Below are positions 44,404 through 52,896 of a DNA stretch of 64,000 bases, piece by piece. The position numbers and the translations under genes are program-made. The DNA is from Anaerolineae bacterium (GTDB taxonomy: Bacteria > Chloroflexota > Anaerolineae > Aggregatilineales > Phototrophicaceae): contig JALHNB010000023.1 in assembly GCA_022843745.1 (NCBI GenBank), positions 52,851-116,850 on the forward strand, written 5' to 3'. The notes beneath the pieces were generated by a model. The model made no database searches, had not been told where the DNA came from, and saw only the letters and a program-made list of their open reading frames with translations. The stretch's first letter is position 1; every line of letters begins with the position of its first letter.

Positions 44404-45759
44404 TTACCGTGACAGTTCGCGGTTGATTTCTTCGACGGCGAAAGCGACTTCTTCTTCAACGTCGCCGCCAGCGAGGATGTTTTCCATCATCAGGTCGATG
44501 GCGCTTTCAACGGTTGGCCAGTTGGAATAACGCGCACCGTAGGGCAGGCGACCATTGGCGATTTCGTCAACGAATGCTTGCGTGATTTCGGGATATTCCG
44601 ACGCGGCGGGTGCAGCAGCAGCCGATTCCGCATTGGCTGAGAGTTCCAGACCGCTCACGACTTTGCTGTTCTGGTAAGGAACGGCATCGGTGGCAGCTTC
44701 GAGGAATTTGCAGGCGGCGAGCAGCTTGGCTGGGTCACTTTCGACGGCCTTGTTAATCATCCAGCCTGATTCGTACAGCACAGTTGCATCGGCTACATTG
44801 CTGGGGTTGCCAACAATGCCCAGGCGTTCCGGCGTATATTCTTCGTTGGCAAAAATGCCGGTCAATTCCCAGTGTCCGCGTGGGAAAATCGCGACTTCGC
44901 CCTGCAAAAAGACGGTCAGGAAGCCTGTTTCCTGGATCATTTCGCCCAGGGTGGTCGGATCAGGCGACACACCATATTCCAGCACCATGTCGCGCAGGAA
45001 TGTGATAGCTTCGATGGTTTCGGGCGAGTCCAAGTAGCCGCTGACGGTGGTGCCATCTGGCGAGATCACGTCACCGCCATTCTGCCACACCCAGTAAATC
45101 CACTCAAAGATGAATTGGCGGACGCGGAAACCATACTGAACAACATTTTCCTCGTCAAAATCCGGGTCGAGGCTGTTGCGGCCTTCCGAGTCGATGGTGA
45201 GGCGGCGGGTCACATCCAGGAATTCTTCCCATGTCCAGTCGGATGTCGGCAGTTCAACCCCGGCACGTTCGAATGATTCGGGATTGTAGTACATGACCAT
45301 CGGCGTACCGCCATCGGGCAGACCCCAGATCGCGCCGTCTTCACGTTGGTGAATACCGAGGAATGTGGGGGCGAAACGATCCAGCGTCAATTCTGGCACG
45401 AGAGGCAGGCAGGCGTTGATGTCGAGCAGATAGCCTGTATCAACCAGACGATCCAGCGTGGATGCGTCCTGATACCAAATATCCGGCGCGGTTCCTGCTG
45501 CCAGGTCGGTGAGCAGAACGGTGTCGAATTCCGGCGGCGCTTCGAGAGCATCAATGGTGACGCCTGGGTTGGCTTCTTCGAATGTGGAGATTAATTCTTT
45601 ACGCGCCAGGTCGAGCGGACGGCCTTCTTCTTCCGGGGTGACGCGCAGGCCAATGATTCTTAACGTGACTTCATCCTGAGCCTGTACGAGCATGGGGGAC
45701 ACCGCCAGCGCGATGACCAACAGCGTGACAAACTTTTTCCAGCTTAAGCGATTCAACAT
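44404..45759 (-). CDS. Extracellular sugar-binding protein, family 1
   Basis: 451 residues of the usual single-domain length. Signal peptide 1-28 (cut near LVQAQ), with no lipobox. Family-1 segments: GTAPDIWYQDASTLDRL near 85-101, GAIWGLPDGGTPMVMYYNPESFERAG near 145-170, and TSDWTWEEFLDVTRRLT. AAGGAG stands 8 nt before the ATG. It is the first gene of a MalEFG-like operon and divergent from glycosidase genes, so a di- or oligosaccharide ligand is likely (inference). Confidence 0.92.
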   Translation of the reverse strand: MLNRLSWKKFVTLLVIALAVSPMLVQAQDEVTLRIIGLRVTPEEEGRPLDLARKELISTFEEANPGVTIDALEAPPEFDTVLLTDLAAGTAPDIWYQDASTLDRLVDTGYLLDINACLPLVPELTLDRFAPTFLGIHQREDGAIWGLPDGGTPMVMYYNPESFERAGVELPTSDWTWEEFLDVTRRLTIDSEGRNSLDPDFDEENVVQYGFRVRQFIFEWIYWVWQNGGDVISPDGTTVSGYLDSPETIEAITFLRDMVLEYGVSPDPTTLGEMIQETGFLTVFLQGEVAIFPRGHWELTGIFANEEYTPERLGIVGNPSNVADATVLYESGWMINKAVESDPAKLLAACKFLEAATDAVPYQNSKVVSGLELSANAESAAAAPAASEYPEITQAFVDEIANGRLPYGARYSNWPTVESAIDLMMENILAGGDVEEEVAFAVEEINRELSR

Positions 45760-45810
45760 AAACTTTCTCCTTCTTTAAAACAGATCATGATTTTGTACTA
45801 TGAAATGAAC

Positions 45811-45829
45811 AATGGGCATATTGTCCATT
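45811..45829 (-). promoter_or_regulatory. Candidate operator of the sugar importer
   Basis: 19-bp inverted repeat: AATGGGCA / TGTCCATT with 3-bp spacer, seven of eight positions symmetric. It lies just downstream of the candidate -10 at 45848, where a LacI-type repressor would block transcription. No regulator gene is in the window. Confidence 0.4.
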
Positions 45830-45847
45830 TCCCATGCGGATGAACAA

Positions 45848-45876
45848 ATCATATCGCAAAAGTGTGAAAAGCAACA
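45848..45876 (-). promoter_or_regulatory. Candidate promoter of the sugar importer operon
   Basis: Minus-strand TGTTGC (45876-45871), 17-nt spacer, TATGAT (45853-45848). The -10 is good, the -35 weak, which fits a regulated promoter. Confidence 0.4.
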
Positions 45877-45942
45877 GTACAATTCCTGTACATCTTGCTC
45901 CATAGGTCTATACAATTGAGTCGGTAAACACGTTCATTTCTC

Positions 45943-45971
45943 TTGACTCGCTTCTAATTGCCGTCTATTAT
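45943..45971 (+). promoter_or_regulatory. Promoter of the glycosidase-like gene
   Basis: TTGACT (45943-45948), exactly 17 nt, TATTAT (45966-45971): five of six matches in each box. The start would be near 45978, leaving a leader of about 18 nt that contains AAGGTGGA. Confidence 0.7.
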
Positions 45972-45995
45972 CGCTCCTTGAAAAGGTGGATTTAT

Positions 45996-47588
45996 ATGCA
46001 ATTTTATAGTTTTGACCTGCATGACCCGATTTTTGAGTTCGGGAGTTGGAAACTTAGCTTTCAGATCATCACGCTGGAAAATATTTATGGTCTAGACCCA
46101 TCGCACACGACTGTGAACGAGTTGGCGGACGGCTGGCAAATCGACTGCTCGCAATTAAGCTGGGCAGGCCAGCAGCAGCACGCGCCCGGTGGGATGGCGA
46201 TTCGCGTTCGACGGGAGGCCGGGCAGCGCCTCAGAATCAGCATTGATGCCCGCGCACCGCACAAAATTCGCGTCGTCAAAATGCTGATTCGCGATTTACC
46301 GACAATCTCGGTGCTGGATTTGCTGGACAATGATCGGGATATTCCCAACGACGGCATTCTTGATAAATATCCGAATCCGCTGCGTTTGCCGCTGCTTTTC
46401 GCGCGTTTGCCGGATGGACAATGTTTGGGTCTACGCTCCGAGGATGAACATGCCCGCGCCAAACGATTCGCCAGTTATCAGGAGCGCATGGGATCGCTGA
46501 AAGGCACATACACCATTGAGTGTATTCACGAAGATGATGCGCGTTGGTTCGATACACAAACGACTGTGCCGGACTGGATTCTGGATCGCGATGTTGCTAT
46601 TGACGAATTCCGCAACGAACAGTTGGCCTTTAACGAGGCACATGCCGGGTTGATTCCCTGGGATCAGCGCACGGATATGCCTGCCTGGACTCGCGATTTG
46701 CGCCTCTGCCTGACGCTTCATGGAATGCACTGGTCAGGCTATACCTTTAATACCTACGACCAGATGCTCGAAATTATCCGTTTCGCCGCAGCGCGGATGG
46801 ATGGCAACCAGATTCTGGCCTATCTCCCCGGCTGGGAAGGGCGCTACTACTGGCAGTATGGCGATTTTCGCCCAGAGCCGTTGTTAGGTGGCGAAGAGGG
46901 ATTTGCTCGGCTGTGTGCGGGTGCAAAAGCGCTCGGCGTTCACGTCATGCCCATGTTTGGCGGCAACTGCGCGAATTCGTGGTTTCCGAATTTTCATGAG
47001 TTTGGCCCATCGTCGCACATGAAATCAGCCACGCGCAATGTGTTTCACGGCAATCAGCCGGATTGGGACTTGAGCCGCACTCAGGACACGGGTTGGCAAG
47101 CGTGGTTAAACCCCGGCGCACCCGCGTGGCAAACTGAACTCACGCGCCAGATTACGCGGCTTGTCGATCAATACGATTTTGATGCGGTGTTTATTGATAC
47201 CGTCGAGGTATGGGCGAACGACCCGGATTTCAATATGCGCGAAGGCTATCGACAGTTGGTTGATCGCCTGCGTGACGGACGGCCTGATTTTCTGGTGACA
47301 GCGGAGGATTGGTACGATGGTTTGCTGCCGATTTTCCCGATTTTTCAGCAGTCGGGCAACTGGCGGCAAGTGCCGGATTGGGTGGGTCGCTATGTTCGTT
47401 TAATCGGCCATATCTGCGATTCCGAGCCAAGCCGGGGCAGCACAGGTGTGTTTGAATGGGGCTATACGCCGTATAAACCGCTGCCGAATCGTGATCCCTA
47501 TATCACGACGATTGCATTCACCGACGGCACGCTCGAAAATGCACAGGCCGAAATCGAAGCGGCAATCGCGCAGGCAAAATTGCGATAA
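45996..47588 (+). CDS. Probable TIM-barrel glycoside hydrolase of unrecognised family
   Basis: 530 residues from the ATG at 45996, preceded by AAGGTGGA at about 5 nt. There is no signal peptide, so it is probably cytoplasmic. An N-terminal beta-rich part (about 1-200) is followed by a likely barrel: ILAYLPGWEGRYYWQYGDF near 270-288, KALGVHVMPMFGGN near 304-317, YDFDAVFIDTVEVWANDPDF near 390-409, and DFLVTAEDWYDGLLPIF near 424-440. Asp in VFIDT and Glu in TAEDW stand at strand ends and are the best catalytic candidates. No family signature is certain. It is followed by a GH2 gene and divergent from a sugar importer, so a role in breaking down an imported oligosaccharide is likely (inference). 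Confidence 0.6.
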   Translation: MQFYSFDLHDPIFEFGSWKLSFQIITLENIYGLDPSHTTVNELADGWQIDCSQLSWAGQQQHAPGGMAIRVRREAGQRLRISIDARAPHKIRVVKMLIRDLPTISVLDLLDNDRDIPNDGILDKYPNPLRLPLLFARLPDGQCLGLRSEDEHARAKRFASYQERMGSLKGTYTIECIHEDDARWFDTQTTVPDWILDRDVAIDEFRNEQLAFNEAHAGLIPWDQRTDMPAWTRDLRLCLTLHGMHWSGYTFNTYDQMLEIIRFAAARMDGNQILAYLPGWEGRYYWQYGDFRPEPLLGGEEGFARLCAGAKALGVHVMPMFGGNCANSWFPNFHEFGPSSHMKSATRNVFHGNQPDWDLSRTQDTGWQAWLNPGAPAWQTELTRQITRLVDQYDFDAVFIDTVEVWANDPDFNMREGYRQLVDRLRDGRPDFLVTAEDWYDGLLPIFPIFQQSGNWRQVPDWVGRYVRLIGHICDSEPSRGSTGVFEWGYTPYKPLPNRDPYITTIAFTDGTLENAQAEIEAAIAQAKLR

Positions 47589-47593
47589 GAAAC

Positions 47594-47646
47594 TGAACCA
47601 CGAGACGAAGAAATTGAACCACAGATACACAGAGGACACAGAGATC
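47594..47646. repeat. ACAGAG-type short repeat, copy B
   Basis: A degenerate unit CTGAACCACGAGACGAAGAA followed by a better one, TTGAACCACAGATACACAGA, then GGACACAGAG. It lies between the glycosidase-like gene and the GH2 gene. Confidence 0.7.
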
Positions 47647-47732
47647 AGGATAATTTGTCAAGTTGATTGGCTGAAATGCTGAGACGCTGACCAGCTTTCT
47701 CTGCGTTAAGTTTATGAATTTAAGGAGTTTCC

Positions 47733-50408
47733 ATGCAGCAGTGGCAGAATGAACTGGCGGATGTGCTTTCGCTGGATGGTGAATGGGCGTTCTCGCTGGC
47801 AGGTGAAAGCGGTGCGATACGAGCGCCGGGGACATGGGAGGCGCAGGGGTATGCGCGTCATGTTGATGGCCCGGCGATGTTTCAGCGAACGATTCGTGTT
47901 CCGGCGGAATGGCAGGGAAAGTGCGTTCAATTGCAGTTCGATGCTGTGAGCTATGACGCTGAAATTTCAGTCAATGGCGCACAGGTCGGAAGGCATACGG
48001 GCATGTGGTCGCCGTTCGCGCTGGATGTGACCCATGTAATTCGCTCTGACGAGGATAACGAGATCAGCCTGACGATATTCAAGCCGGGTGAACGTTTTCC
48101 GATGCGCGAATCGCTGGCGGGTTTTCTGCCGGATGTCGCAACGACATTTGGCGGAATCTGGCAATCGGTTCGGCTGGTCGCATTTGAATCGGCGGCTCTC
48201 AGCGACGTTTCGGTCAACCCTGATCCTGATACAGGCCGTGTTACCATCCAGGCTAATACCCATCATGCCGACAATTTTCAGGCGCGAATCACGATATACA
48301 CGCCGGATGGTCGCCCCGCTGCCGAACACATCGCACCTGCCGGAGAGCCACTTGACGCAACCTTGTCCCTGTCACCGCTGCGATTCTGGCGGCCCGATCA
48401 ACCTGCGCTGTATACGGTGCAAATTACGCTTCAGGACGGCTCGCGCACAGCAGTGCGCTTGCGGCGTACATTTGGATTTCGCCAGCTTGCCTCTAAAGGC
48501 GATCAATTGCTGCTCAATAGCGCACCCGTTTCGCTGCGCGGCGTTCTCAACTGGGGCTGGTATCCCGAAATTTTATGTCCCGCGCCGGATGACGCTGCTA
48601 TTCGCGATGAATTCCGGCGGGTGCGTGAACTTGGCTTCAATATGGTTAAGCTGTGCCTGTATGTGCCTTCCGCGCGTTATTTCGAGATTGCCGACGAAGA
48701 AGGCATGATGCTCTGGTTGGAACTACCGATGTGGCTGCCAAAAGTCACCGAACGCCTGCGCCAACAAGCGCCGCTGGAATACGCCGAAATTCTCTCCGCT
48801 GTACATCATCACCCCTCGATTGTGATCTACAGCCTGGGCTGTGAACTGAACCAATCGGTGGACGAAACCTTGATGGGCGAATTGAATGAGATCGTGCGCG
48901 GGCAAACGTTTGGCGCGATGATCTGCGACAACAGCGGCTCCGGTGAGGCTTACGGCGGGCTGGCCTTCGATTTTGCCGATTTTAACGATTATCATTTTTA
49001 CTGCGATTTGCAATATTTTGACCCGCTGGTCGATCATTTCAGCCGTGACTGGCGTGCGCCGCGCCCCTGGATTTTCGGCGAATTTTGCGATGCCGACGAT
49101 TATCGTGATCTGGACGAAATCGAAGTGGCTTCCGGCGGCAAGCTTCCCTGGTGGCTGACCGAGCGTAACCCGTTGCACCCGCTGACATTTATCGCCTATC
49201 CCGAACAGCGTGGGCGGATGGAATCGACATTGGCGCACGGCAATGCGCCCCTCCAATTGGATCATCAGGCGATTCAGCGTATCTCGCGGGAGCAGTCGTT
49301 CGTGCTGCGCAAGACGATTCTCGAAAAAGTGCGCGCCCGCGCGGGAATGGGCGGCTATGTCGTCACCAGTATTCGCGATACGCCGCTAGCGACTTCGAGT
49401 CTGTTTGACGATTTGGGACGCACCAAATATCCAGTAGATGAATTTCGTGCGTTTAATGCGGATCGCGTCTTGCTGATTGGGCGAGGGCGGGCGCGTTCGT
49501 GGACTCGTGGCGGGGATCGACCTGCGTATTTCGAGCCGCGAAGCTTTCCGGCAGGGCAGCGCGTCAGCCTGGACGTGATTTTGTCGAACGCTGGAGCAGA
49601 CCTGCCAGGAGGCAAACTTACCTGGAAAATTGGCGACTCGGCAAATTCGCTCAGCGAAAGCGGCACAATTGATGTCAGTCGGACGCTTGAGGCAGGTCGC
49701 CCACAGATGCTTGGACGCATCGTGTTTAGTGCGCCGGATACCGAGACAGCGATTGAGATTCAGTTGGAAACCACGCTGGAATCTGAGGGCGAAACAATAG
49801 CAAATAGCTGGCGGCTGTGGGTTTTTCAGAAAATCGAGCAGTGGCCGGACGGTATCGGCTTATACGATCCGGCAGGCAGCCTGCAAGCATTGGACGATCT
49901 GCGCGAAGCGGCAAAACCCATCAATGGAGCAATTGACGGCGTTTCGACGCTGTTGACTGCGACGCTCGACGAAAATGTGCTGGTGTTTTTGCGCGGTGGC
50001 GGAAGTGTTCTACTGCTGCAACAGGGCGAAAAGCCGCTGTCTGCGCTCGGTGTCCCGTTCTGGCGCGAAGGTATCAAAATTATCTGCGATCACCCGGCGA
50101 TGCTGCCACACAACGGGTATGCCGATCTGCAATTTTATGGGCTTGGCACAGATTGGGTGCTGGACGCGGATCGTCTGACTGAGATTTTGCCGGACGCGAC
50201 AAATTTTCAGCCGATCATGCGCCGTCTGGATGCCCGTCAGTTTACCGTCGCCGATTATCTGATCGAAATGCAGGTCGGTGCGGGACATCTGATCGCGTCA
50301 ACGCTGCGTTTTCAAGGCGGCAGCGGGGACCAACCCGCCAGCCTGAAAGCACATTTGGCAGGACGCTGGTTGCTGTATAATTTGCTCAGGACTTTGGCAG
50401 AGAAATAA
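47733..50408 (+). CDS. Glycoside hydrolase family 2 enzyme
   Basis: 891 residues; AAGGAG stands 6 nt before the ATG. There is no signal peptide, so it is probably cytoplasmic. Sugar-binding jelly-roll domain (about 10-150, VSYDAEISVNGAQVGRHTG), immunoglobulin-like domain (about 155-250), and TIM barrel (about 255-545) beginning LRGVLNWGWYP. Acid/base glutamate is E371 in SLGCELNQ (normally GNE), and nucleophile is probably E450 in WIFGEF. An additional C-terminal region of about 300 residues contains another beta-sandwich. GH2 covers beta-galactosidases, glucuronidases and mannosidases; the substrate is not decided. The replaced Asn before the acid/base residue is unusual. Confidence 0.88.
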   Translation: MQQWQNELADVLSLDGEWAFSLAGESGAIRAPGTWEAQGYARHVDGPAMFQRTIRVPAEWQGKCVQLQFDAVSYDAEISVNGAQVGRHTGMWSPFALDVTHVIRSDEDNEISLTIFKPGERFPMRESLAGFLPDVATTFGGIWQSVRLVAFESAALSDVSVNPDPDTGRVTIQANTHHADNFQARITIYTPDGRPAAEHIAPAGEPLDATLSLSPLRFWRPDQPALYTVQITLQDGSRTAVRLRRTFGFRQLASKGDQLLLNSAPVSLRGVLNWGWYPEILCPAPDDAAIRDEFRRVRELGFNMVKLCLYVPSARYFEIADEEGMMLWLELPMWLPKVTERLRQQAPLEYAEILSAVHHHPSIVIYSLGCELNQSVDETLMGELNEIVRGQTFGAMICDNSGSGEAYGGLAFDFADFNDYHFYCDLQYFDPLVDHFSRDWRAPRPWIFGEFCDADDYRDLDEIEVASGGKLPWWLTERNPLHPLTFIAYPEQRGRMESTLAHGNAPLQLDHQAIQRISREQSFVLRKTILEKVRARAGMGGYVVTSIRDTPLATSSLFDDLGRTKYPVDEFRAFNADRVLLIGRGRARSWTRGGDRPAYFEPRSFPAGQRVSLDVILSNAGADLPGGKLTWKIGDSANSLSESGTIDVSRTLEAGRPQMLGRIVFSAPDTETAIEIQLETTLESEGETIANSWRLWVFQKIEQWPDGIGLYDPAGSLQALDDLREAAKPINGAIDGVSTLLTATLDENVLVFLRGGGSVLLLQQGEKPLSALGVPFWREGIKIICDHPAMLPHNGYADLQFYGLGTDWVLDADRLTEILPDATNFQPIMRRLDARQFTVADYLIEMQVGAGHLIASTLRFQGGSGDQPASLKAHLAGRWLLYNLLRTLAEK

Positions 50409-50440
50409 TTGAATCACAGAGACACAAGGGACACAGAGAG
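50409..50440. repeat. ACAGAG-type short repeat, copy C
   Basis: TTGAATCACAGAGACACAAG, continuing GGACACAGAGAG. The final GAGAGG appears to supply the ribosome-binding site of the gene starting at 50450. Confidence 0.72.
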
Positions 50441-50449
50441 GAATCTAGA

Positions 50450-51667
50450 TTGAAAAAACAATTTATTGTTATGATATTGGCGCTTTGTTTGATGCTGCCA
50501 TTTATGGCATTGGCGCAGGATGAAGCGTCGTCACCGCTGCTGGATATGCTGGCACTCGTGCCGGATAATTCACAGGCGCGAGGTGCTATTTTGAGCTATG
50601 TCGATTATCGTGCGGCGGAAAGTACACGTCCCGGCGCAGCGCAACCTGAATCCTGGGCGGAATGGAACGCGCTTCAAGAGGCGAAAGACCCTTCTGCGCG
50701 CCTGTGGATGTCTGCATTTTTCGGGGTTTCCAGTGGGCCGCCAGACCTGCTCCAATATCTGATGCAGTTTGGGGCGATGCCGGAAGTTGTCGGCTTTGAT
50801 TGGTTTGATATTGATCGTGGGTTGACTTACGGTGAGCCGCCTTCGACAGGTGTTGTCGTGGCGGGTGATTTTGACGCGGACGCGATCATCGCCGCATATG
50901 AGGCGCGTGATTTCGTGCAACTCGAACTCAATGGACTGCCGCTGTTGTGTGCTACCGAGGAATGCGATGGCTTCACACTTGACCTGAAAAACCGGGATGT
51001 CGCGAATCCTTTTGGCGGTAATCTGGGGCGTAATGAGCCGCTGCTCATCGTGCCGGGATATTTAATTAATTCGCCGGATTACGAGCAGGTGCAGGCGATG
51101 GCTGATGCCTACGCGGACGATGAGGATTCGCTGGCAGATGCGCCGGATTTTCGCGCCGCTGCCGCGATTGCCTCCGCGAATGGGACATTGGTGCAGATAC
51201 AATTTGTCAATTTTGCGATGCTGTCCGCACCGATATTCCCGGAAAATCCCGATGAGACCGCTGAAGACCTGGGGGTATTGCCATTGTATGAGTTAGCGGC
51301 GTTCGCGCACCGTGTCGAAGGCCAAGACCAGATCGCGGAAATCATTCTTATTTATGGCAATGAAGTGAATGCTGAAGCTGCGGCTGTCGAGATTCAGAAC
51401 CGGATTTCGAAATATGAGTCGATGGCTATTCGAAAACCCCTTCTGGAAATATTGGAAGAGCGCGAAATCACCCTGGTGGATCCGCAGGTTGTTCAGGATG
51501 AAGCGACGGGAAAGTGGGCGACGGTCATTGCTTTCACCAGCCCTGTACCCAGCTCAGAAGAGGATGATTCGGGTGATATTGTTCAGTCGGGATTGAATTA
51601 TCGTCTGCTGATTAACATGCTCTATCAGCGCGATCTGGCGTGGCTGACACCCTTCCAGCCGAACTAA
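50450..51667 (+). CDS. Secreted protein of unknown function
   Basis: 405 residues. The start is TTG at 50450, supported by GAGAGG 8 nt upstream and by the signal peptide that begins there (MKKQFIVMILALCLMLPFMA, cut near LAQ). The mature protein contains no recognised family. Features: LLDMLALVPDNSQARGAILSYVDYRAAE near the start, an internal VVGFDWFDIDRGLTYGEPP, and two cysteines (LLCATEECDGF) that may form a disulfide. The body is acidic, alternating helix- and strand-like segments, without membrane helices. Its function is unknown; no neighbour gives a strong clue. Confidence 0.75.
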   Translation: MKKQFIVMILALCLMLPFMALAQDEASSPLLDMLALVPDNSQARGAILSYVDYRAAESTRPGAAQPESWAEWNALQEAKDPSARLWMSAFFGVSSGPPDLLQYLMQFGAMPEVVGFDWFDIDRGLTYGEPPSTGVVVAGDFDADAIIAAYEARDFVQLELNGLPLLCATEECDGFTLDLKNRDVANPFGGNLGRNEPLLIVPGYLINSPDYEQVQAMADAYADDEDSLADAPDFRAAAAIASANGTLVQIQFVNFAMLSAPIFPENPDETAEDLGVLPLYELAAFAHRVEGQDQIAEIILIYGNEVNAEAAAVEIQNRISKYESMAIRKPLLEILEEREITLVDPQVVQDEATGKWATVIAFTSPVPSSEEDDSGDIVQSGLNYRLLINMLYQRDLAWLTPFQPN

Positions 51668-51758
51668 GGTCGCACTCTGTTTCGATCTTAACGTGCTTGT
51701 CCAAATTAGGAAGAAACGCGCTTGCCCGAACTTTAAGACTGGATATACTTGGCGGTAT

Positions 51759-51786
51759 TTGAAGTTGGGGATTCATCCCCTATATT
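51759..51786 (+). promoter_or_regulatory. Promoter with a palindrome between its boxes
   Basis: TTGAAG (51759-51764), 16-nt spacer, TATATT (51781-51786). The spacer holds a perfect palindrome GGGGATTCATCCCC (51767-51780), placed where a regulator would control the promoter. Start near 51793, with the gene at 51824. Confidence 0.55.
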
Positions 51787-51823
51787 GAAATGTATAGAAT
51801 GTTTTGTGCAGGAGACATGCGCT

Positions 51824-52759
51824 ATGGCCTTAGCACCGATTTACAAACAAGAAACCAAGCCCTATCATCTGACCGATGAGCAGCTTCAGTTTTTTGATGA
51901 CAATGGCTATCTCGTTTTGCGGCAGTGGATTACAGGGGATTTACTGGCGAGATTGCAGGCTGCCGGAACAACCTGGATCAGCCAGTTCGATACCGTGACT
52001 CCCGATGACCCGACTCATGATGATTATCGCTGGGCGAAGCGCGAAAATGGCCGTGTGCCGTTCCGCGTCGATTATGTCCACAATAAAGGGCAGTCCGCAT
52101 CACTTGAAATGCTCGGTAGCCCGCAGGTTTTAGGCGTTGCCGAAAGCATGTGCGGCCCGAACTTCGTCCCCACATACGAGTCGATGGTATTCAAGCAGGT
52201 CGGCGATGGTGAAGCGATTCCCTGGCATCAGGACGCGGTACACCCTCGCCAGTATCGCATTTTTAACTACGATCTTTACCTCGATCATTCGCAAATTGGC
52301 GCTGGTGCGCTGCGGGTTGTCCCGAAAACTCAGGGACAAAAGCAGGATATTTGCCGCCTGCGCGATGAATTTGGTTGGGAGCCACAAGACGTAATTCATG
52401 TCGAGATGGAGCCGGGCGATGTACTGCTGCATGATGTGATGGTCGTGCATGGCTCGGAACACGTTCTCGGCAAAGCGCTGCGCCGGACGATTTATTACGA
52501 ATTCCGCGCGGCAGAAGAAATTCTGGAAGAAGGCCCCTGGGATCGCGAATGGGTCGATAAGCGCTTGCGCCTGATCCCGCCTGCGCTGCGTCACCACAAA
52601 GCGGCTTTTCCAAACAGCCCGCAATTTGATTGGCAGGTTTCCGACGAATTCCGCCCGATCATACGCGGCAACGAGGCTGAAGAACTAAAGGTCGCGCATG
52701 TCGTCGGAATGCCCGGTTCCGGTTGCAGTGCAGGCGATGTGCCGCTGAAGAAAGCGTAA
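51824..52759 (+). CDS. Phytanoyl-CoA dioxygenase-family protein
   Basis: 311 residues from the ATG at 51824 (GGAG 9 nt upstream). The Fe(II)/2-oxoglutarate dioxygenase fold shows the iron ligands H135 and D137 in PWHQDAVHP and H209 in MVVHGSE, and an Arg pair at 220-221 to bind 2-oxoglutarate. All key residues are intact, so it should be active. Family members hydroxylate fatty acyl-CoA, ectoine, amino acids or secondary metabolites; the substrate is unknown. It is convergent with another family member at 52897-53751, but the two differ strongly and are not recent copies. Confidence 0.88.
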   Translation: MALAPIYKQETKPYHLTDEQLQFFDDNGYLVLRQWITGDLLARLQAAGTTWISQFDTVTPDDPTHDDYRWAKRENGRVPFRVDYVHNKGQSASLEMLGSPQVLGVAESMCGPNFVPTYESMVFKQVGDGEAIPWHQDAVHPRQYRIFNYDLYLDHSQIGAGALRVVPKTQGQKQDICRLRDEFGWEPQDVIHVEMEPGDVLLHDVMVVHGSEHVLGKALRRTIYYEFRAAEEILEEGPWDREWVDKRLRLIPPALRHHKAAFPNSPQFDWQVSDEFRPIIRGNEAEELKVAHVVGMPGSGCSAGDVPLKKA

Positions 52760-52792
52760 GGGTATGTCTCGTAAATAAGCCGGAAATGATTT

Positions 52793-52812
52793 GGGCACGA
52801 TCCATCGTGCCC
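52793..52812. repeat. Palindromic intergenic element, copy 8 (variant)
   Basis: GGGCACGATCCATCGTGCCC, an 8-bp stem with TCCA loop, followed by CTACGAA as in copy 6. It lies between two convergent dioxygenase genes. No T-tract. Confidence 0.78.
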
Positions 52813-52896
52813 CTACGAACATGATAGGCGATTATTGGGCGATTTGTAGATAATAGATTGATAGAAATTTTCAGGGCGATTTGAATAAGATCGCCC

